Assembly: GCA_021846485.1 (NCBI GenBank)
Contig: JAJZWW010000138.1
Location: 1-7,917 of the forward strand
Origin: Actinomycetes bacterium
Lineage (GTDB): Bacteria > Actinomycetota > Acidimicrobiia > Acidimicrobiales > Palsa-688
Direction: 5' to 3'
DNA: 7,917 bases
A program made the position numbers and the translations under genes. Under the pieces are notes generated by a model. That model searched no databases, had not been told where the DNA came from, and saw nothing but the letters and a program-made list of their open reading frames with translations. Positions 5,829 to 7,917 of this stretch are shown piece after piece (within the stretch, counting starts at the first letter, position 1; every line of letters begins with the position of its first letter).

Positions 5829-6725
5829 CTACTGGCCGAGAGCCTCCATCAGGGCCTTCAGCTCGTCGCCGGGTCCCGCCGGCACGCTGTAGCCGGTCTC
5901 GTCGCGGATCTGCTCGAAGTGGTCGCGGACGTCCTCGACGGACAGCTCCGGGTTGGTGTACCCCGGGGTCATGCCGACGAAGAACCGGGCCACCCGTCCG
6001 CCGCCGACGGTGTAGACCTCGCCGGTGACCGGGACGCTCTCGTGGGCGAGGAAGGCGACCACCGGCGACACGAGTGCCGGGTCGAGCTTCGCCGCGGCGG
6101 CACCCATCAGGTCCTCGGTCATGCGGGTGCGGGCCAGGGGGGCGATCGCGTTGACCTTGATGTTGTACTTCGCGCCCTCGGCGGCGAGGACCCGGGTCAG
6201 CCCGACCAGGCCCATCTTCGCCGCCCCGTAGTTGCTCTGGCCGAAGTTGCCGAGGATCCCCGAATTGGAGGAGGTGCTGACCACCCTCCCGTAGCCCTGC
6301 TCGCGCATCTTGACCCACGCCGGCCGGGTGACGTGGAAGGCTCCCCGCAGGTGCACGTCGATGACCGGGTCGAGCAGCTCGGGGGTGAGGTTGTGGAACG
6401 CCTTGTCCCGCAGGATCCCGGCATTGTTGACCACGATGTCGACCCGGCCGAAGGCTTCGACGGCGGTGTCGACGATGGCCTGGCCGCCATCGGGGGTGGC
6501 GACGCTGTGGGCGTCGGCGACCGCCTCCCCGCCAAGGTCGCGGATCGTCCGGGCGACGGCCTCGGCCGGACCTCGGTCGTTACCCTCGCCGTGGACCGAG
6601 CCGCCGATGTCGTTGACGACCACCCGGGCGCCCCGGGAGGCGAGCAGCAAGGCGTGCTCCCTGCCGAGGCCGCCGCCCGCTCCGGTCACGATCGCCACCT
6701 GCCCGTCGAAGCCGATGTCTGCCAT
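5829..6725 (-). CDS. Short-chain dehydrogenase/reductase, MFE-2 (HSD17B4)-like
   Basis: This 298-residue protein is a classical-type SDR resembling the (3R)-hydroxyacyl-CoA dehydrogenase domain of multifunctional enzyme 2. The cofactor motif 'TGAGGGLG' is at 14-21. Asp39 in 'VVVNDIGG', at the end of strand 2, favours NAD over NADP. 'NNAG' is at 100-103, catalytic Ser153 in 'TSSNSG', and Tyr166-x-x-x-Lys170 in 'SNYGAAKMG'. 'VIDVHLRGAFHVTRPAW' (121-137) and the loop 'GGSVHGEGNDRGPAE' (41-55) are typical of the MFE-2-like branch, which also explains the roughly 50-residue tail after the Rossmann core. A role in beta-oxidation of acyl-CoAs, including branched or steroid-derived ones, is likely but inferred, since no thioesterase or hydratase neighbour is visible. 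ATG 6725 is chosen over in-frame upstream codons because family similarity starts there. A TACCGT hexamer ends 7 nt before it and no Shine-Dalgarno exists, so a leaderless message is likely. Confidence 0.92.
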   Translation of the reverse strand: MADIGFDGQVAIVTGAGGGLGREHALLLASRGARVVVNDIGGSVHGEGNDRGPAEAVARTIRDLGGEAVADAHSVATPDGGQAIVDTAVEAFGRVDIVVNNAGILRDKAFHNLTPELLDPVIDVHLRGAFHVTRPAWVKMREQGYGRVVSTSSNSGILGNFGQSNYGAAKMGLVGLTRVLAAEGAKYNIKVNAIAPLARTRMTEDLMGAAAAKLDPALVSPVVAFLAHESVPVTGEVYTVGGGRVARFFVGMTPGYTNPELSVEDVRDHFEQIRDETGYSVPAGPGDELKALMEALGQ

Positions 6726-6732
6726 GGCGCGG

Positions 6733-6738
6733 ACGGTA
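6733..6738 (-). promoter_or_regulatory. Candidate -10 element for a leaderless SDR transcript
   Basis: TACCGT on the minus strand fits TANNNT and ends exactly 7 nt before the ATG at 6725. No purine-rich Shine-Dalgarno is present in that interval. The arrangement predicts transcription starting at or next to the start codon, independent of the flavoprotein gene upstream. Confidence 0.45.
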
Positions 6739-6867
6739 GCCGCGGCCCGCCGCGCCGGGCCACCCGCTCGGCTCCGGGCCCGAGCCGCTCCGGAGCCCAC
6801 CGCGACGCTGGGCGCGCCGCTCGTCGGCGGCGGGGCCTCGCCGCCCTGCGCCGCCCACCACCCCGGA

Positions 6868-6908
6868 CCCGGGTTGCTCAGCAGCACCCCCCCGGGTTGC
6901 TCAGCAGC
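6868..6908. repeat. 18-bp direct repeat spanning a stop codon
   Basis: CCCGGGTTGCTCAGCAGC occurs at 6868-6885 and again at 6891-6908, identical, with 5 bp (ACCCC) between. The second copy contains the stop codon (minus-strand TGA, 6903-6901) and the last bases of the flavoprotein gene; the first lies just downstream in the 175-bp gap before the SDR. It looks like a local tandem duplication. The rest of the gap (6726-6867) shows only the SDR promoter candidate. Confidence 0.85.
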
Positions 6909-7917
6909 GGGGGGTGGGGAACGGTGCGGGCAGCGAGAGCCATCCCGGCCGCCACCGCCACGGGGTGACCAGGCCGGCCCGCGGGTAGTCCTCGAACATC
7001 CACCGGGCGAAGGCCCGCCGGGTCCGCTGCGAGGCGTTGGCCACCCCGAACCACGCCCGCGAGCCCCGCTCGCCAGCTAGCACCCGGGAGAAGAGGGCCG
7101 ACACCCGGTCGTCGATCGCCATGCCCCTGCCGATGACCGCCCGGTACTCCGCCGCCGCCCGCCCCGGCTCGCCCGGCCCCCACGTGAGCGCTGCCCGCGC
7201 GGCGAGCTCCCCGGTCTCCAGGGCCTGGGCGATGCCCTCGCCGGTCATGCAGTCCGCGGCGCGCGCCGCGTCGCCGGCGAAGAGGACCCGGCCGCCGAGC
7301 GCCGCGAGGCGGGTCCCACCGATGCGCGCCGGGATCGGCCAGGCCCGGACCGGCTCCTCCGCCTCGGCGCCGGGGCCGAGCACCGAGGCGATGTGGGGGC
7401 GGCGCAGGAGCTCGGCCCAGAGCCGCTTCATGCTCCCCGTCGCCTGCCCCGGCGCGCGGCGAAGCCCGAAGCCCACGTTGGCCCGGCCTCCAGGGAGCGG
7501 GAACGACCACACGTAGCCGGGCCGCAGGTCGTCCTCGAACCACACCCAGAAGTCTCCGGCGGCCGGCCCGACACCCCGGTGGTACTGGCGCAGGGCGTGC
7601 CATTCGCCCAGGTAGCCGGGGTCGGCGAGGCCGAGGGCCTTGCGCAGCGGTGACCACATCCCGTCGGCGGCGACCACGTAGCGGGCCCTCAGCTGCGAGC
7701 CGTCGGCGAAGCACAGCTCGACCCCGCCTGGAGCCGGCTGGGCGGCGACCACCGCCCGGCCCTCCTCGACGGTGGCCCCCGACGCGCGGGCGAGGCCGAC
7801 CAGCGCGGCGTCCAGTTCCAGGCGGGGCACGGTCGCCGCGCGTACCCCGTCGGGGTCGGGCAGGTCGAACGACGCGACCTGGCCGTCGGGGATCCGGACC
7901 CGGGCGGTGCGCACCGG
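6901..7917 (-). CDS. Geranylgeranyl reductase family FAD-dependent oxidoreductase (5' end outside window)
   Basis: The visible 338 codons are the C-terminal part of a flavoprotein; the frame runs off the right edge, so the N-terminal FAD-binding GxGxxG is not seen. Counting from the GTG at 7914, the 'VPRLELDAAL' segment (29-38) and 'YVVAADGMWSPLRKALG' (79-95, the DG motif) are followed by 'PGYVWSFPLPGGRANVGFG' (132-150), the signature of geranylgeranyl-reductase-like enzymes. 'LFAGDAARAADCMTGEGIAQ' (211-230) is the GD motif binding the FAD ribityl chain. The family reduces isoprenoid double bonds in menaquinone side chains, chlorophyll phytol or archaeal lipids; in an actinobacterium a menaquinone role is one option, but related monooxygenases and halogenases share these motifs. 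GTG 7914 is internal, not a true start. The gene ends within an 18-bp direct repeat. It lies upstream of the SDR on the same strand, but the 175-bp gap and the SDR's own promoter candidate argue against tight co-transcription. Confidence 0.88.
   Translation of the reverse strand, partial: PVRTARVRIPDGQVASFDLPDPDGVRAATVPRLELDAALVGLARASGATVEEGRAVVAAQPAPGGVELCFADGSQLRARYVVAADGMWSPLRKALGLADPGYLGEWHALRQYHRGVGPAAGDFWVWFEDDLRPGYVWSFPLPGGRANVGFGLRRAPGQATGSMKRLWAELLRRPHIASVLGPGAEAEEPVRAWPIPARIGGTRLAALGGRVLFAGDAARAADCMTGEGIAQALETGELAARAALTWGPGEPGRAAAEYRAVIGRGMAIDDRVSALFSRVLAGERGSRAWFGVANASQRTRRAFARWMFEDYPRAGLVTPWRWRPGWLSLPAPFPTPRC

Noticed and set aside
4537..6318. A 593-codon minus-strand frame overlapping malQ, the ligase relic, the 2H gene and SDR
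   Set aside because: Shadow frame with no domain; it conflicts with the SDR reading frame on the same strand, whose motifs are complete.

Overview
The window is very GC-rich (about 70% in the first 300 bases, roughly 75-80% where I hand-counted elsewhere). Codons almost always end in G or C, and GTG starts are common. Gene content (an MFE-2/HSD17B4-like short-chain dehydrogenase, a geranylgeranyl-reductase-family flavoprotein, a LigC-type ligase relic, a MalQ with a long N-terminal domain) fits a high-GC actinobacterium, possibly of the Acidimicrobiia or a related lineage; that placement is inference. No rRNA, tRNA, CRISPR array, insertion sequence or phage gene is visible.

Layout. (1) 1-333: a small ORF, possibly RelE-like, in slightly lower-GC DNA and open to the left edge. 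334-495 is a 162-bp gap in which I see nothing definite. (2) 496-1805: a divergent pair, an alpha/beta hydrolase (minus) and a SnoaL/NTF2-like protein (plus), separated by only 38 bp. Each has a TANNNT -10-like hexamer 6 nt before a GTG start, so both look leaderless. (3) 1840-2787: a DUF72 protein (minus), convergent with the NTF2-like gene across a strong GC hairpin. A possible 14-codon leader peptide overlaps its start. (4) 2873-4813: 4-alpha-glucanotransferase MalQ (plus), divergent from DUF72. (5) 4852-5779: an internally deleted ATP-dependent DNA ligase (LigC-like) overlapping a 2H-phosphoesterase/2'-5' RNA ligase-family gene. (6) 5829-7917: two minus-strand oxidoreductases, an MFE-2-like SDR and a geranylgeranyl-reductase-family flavoprotein cut by the right edge. 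They are separated by 175 bp that holds an 18-bp direct repeat at the flavoprotein stop codon.

How the genes work together. The window is mostly ordinary chromosomal metabolism: alpha-glucan turnover (MalQ), acyl-CoA or other alcohol/ketone oxidoreduction (SDR), isoprenoid reduction (flavoprotein) and a generic hydrolase. There is no obvious single pathway. The most unusual item is the ligase relic: it keeps the N-terminal 29 and C-terminal ~67 residues of a LigC-type enzyme in one open frame, has lost the whole nucleotidyltransferase core starting exactly at the catalytic lysine, and its 3' end carries the ribosome-binding site for the downstream RNA-ligase-like gene. A second theme is start-site architecture: several genes carry TANNNT motifs at leaderless spacing and lack Shine-Dalgarno sequences, while malQ and the 2H gene have clear ones. 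I did not find a convincing new multi-gene system.
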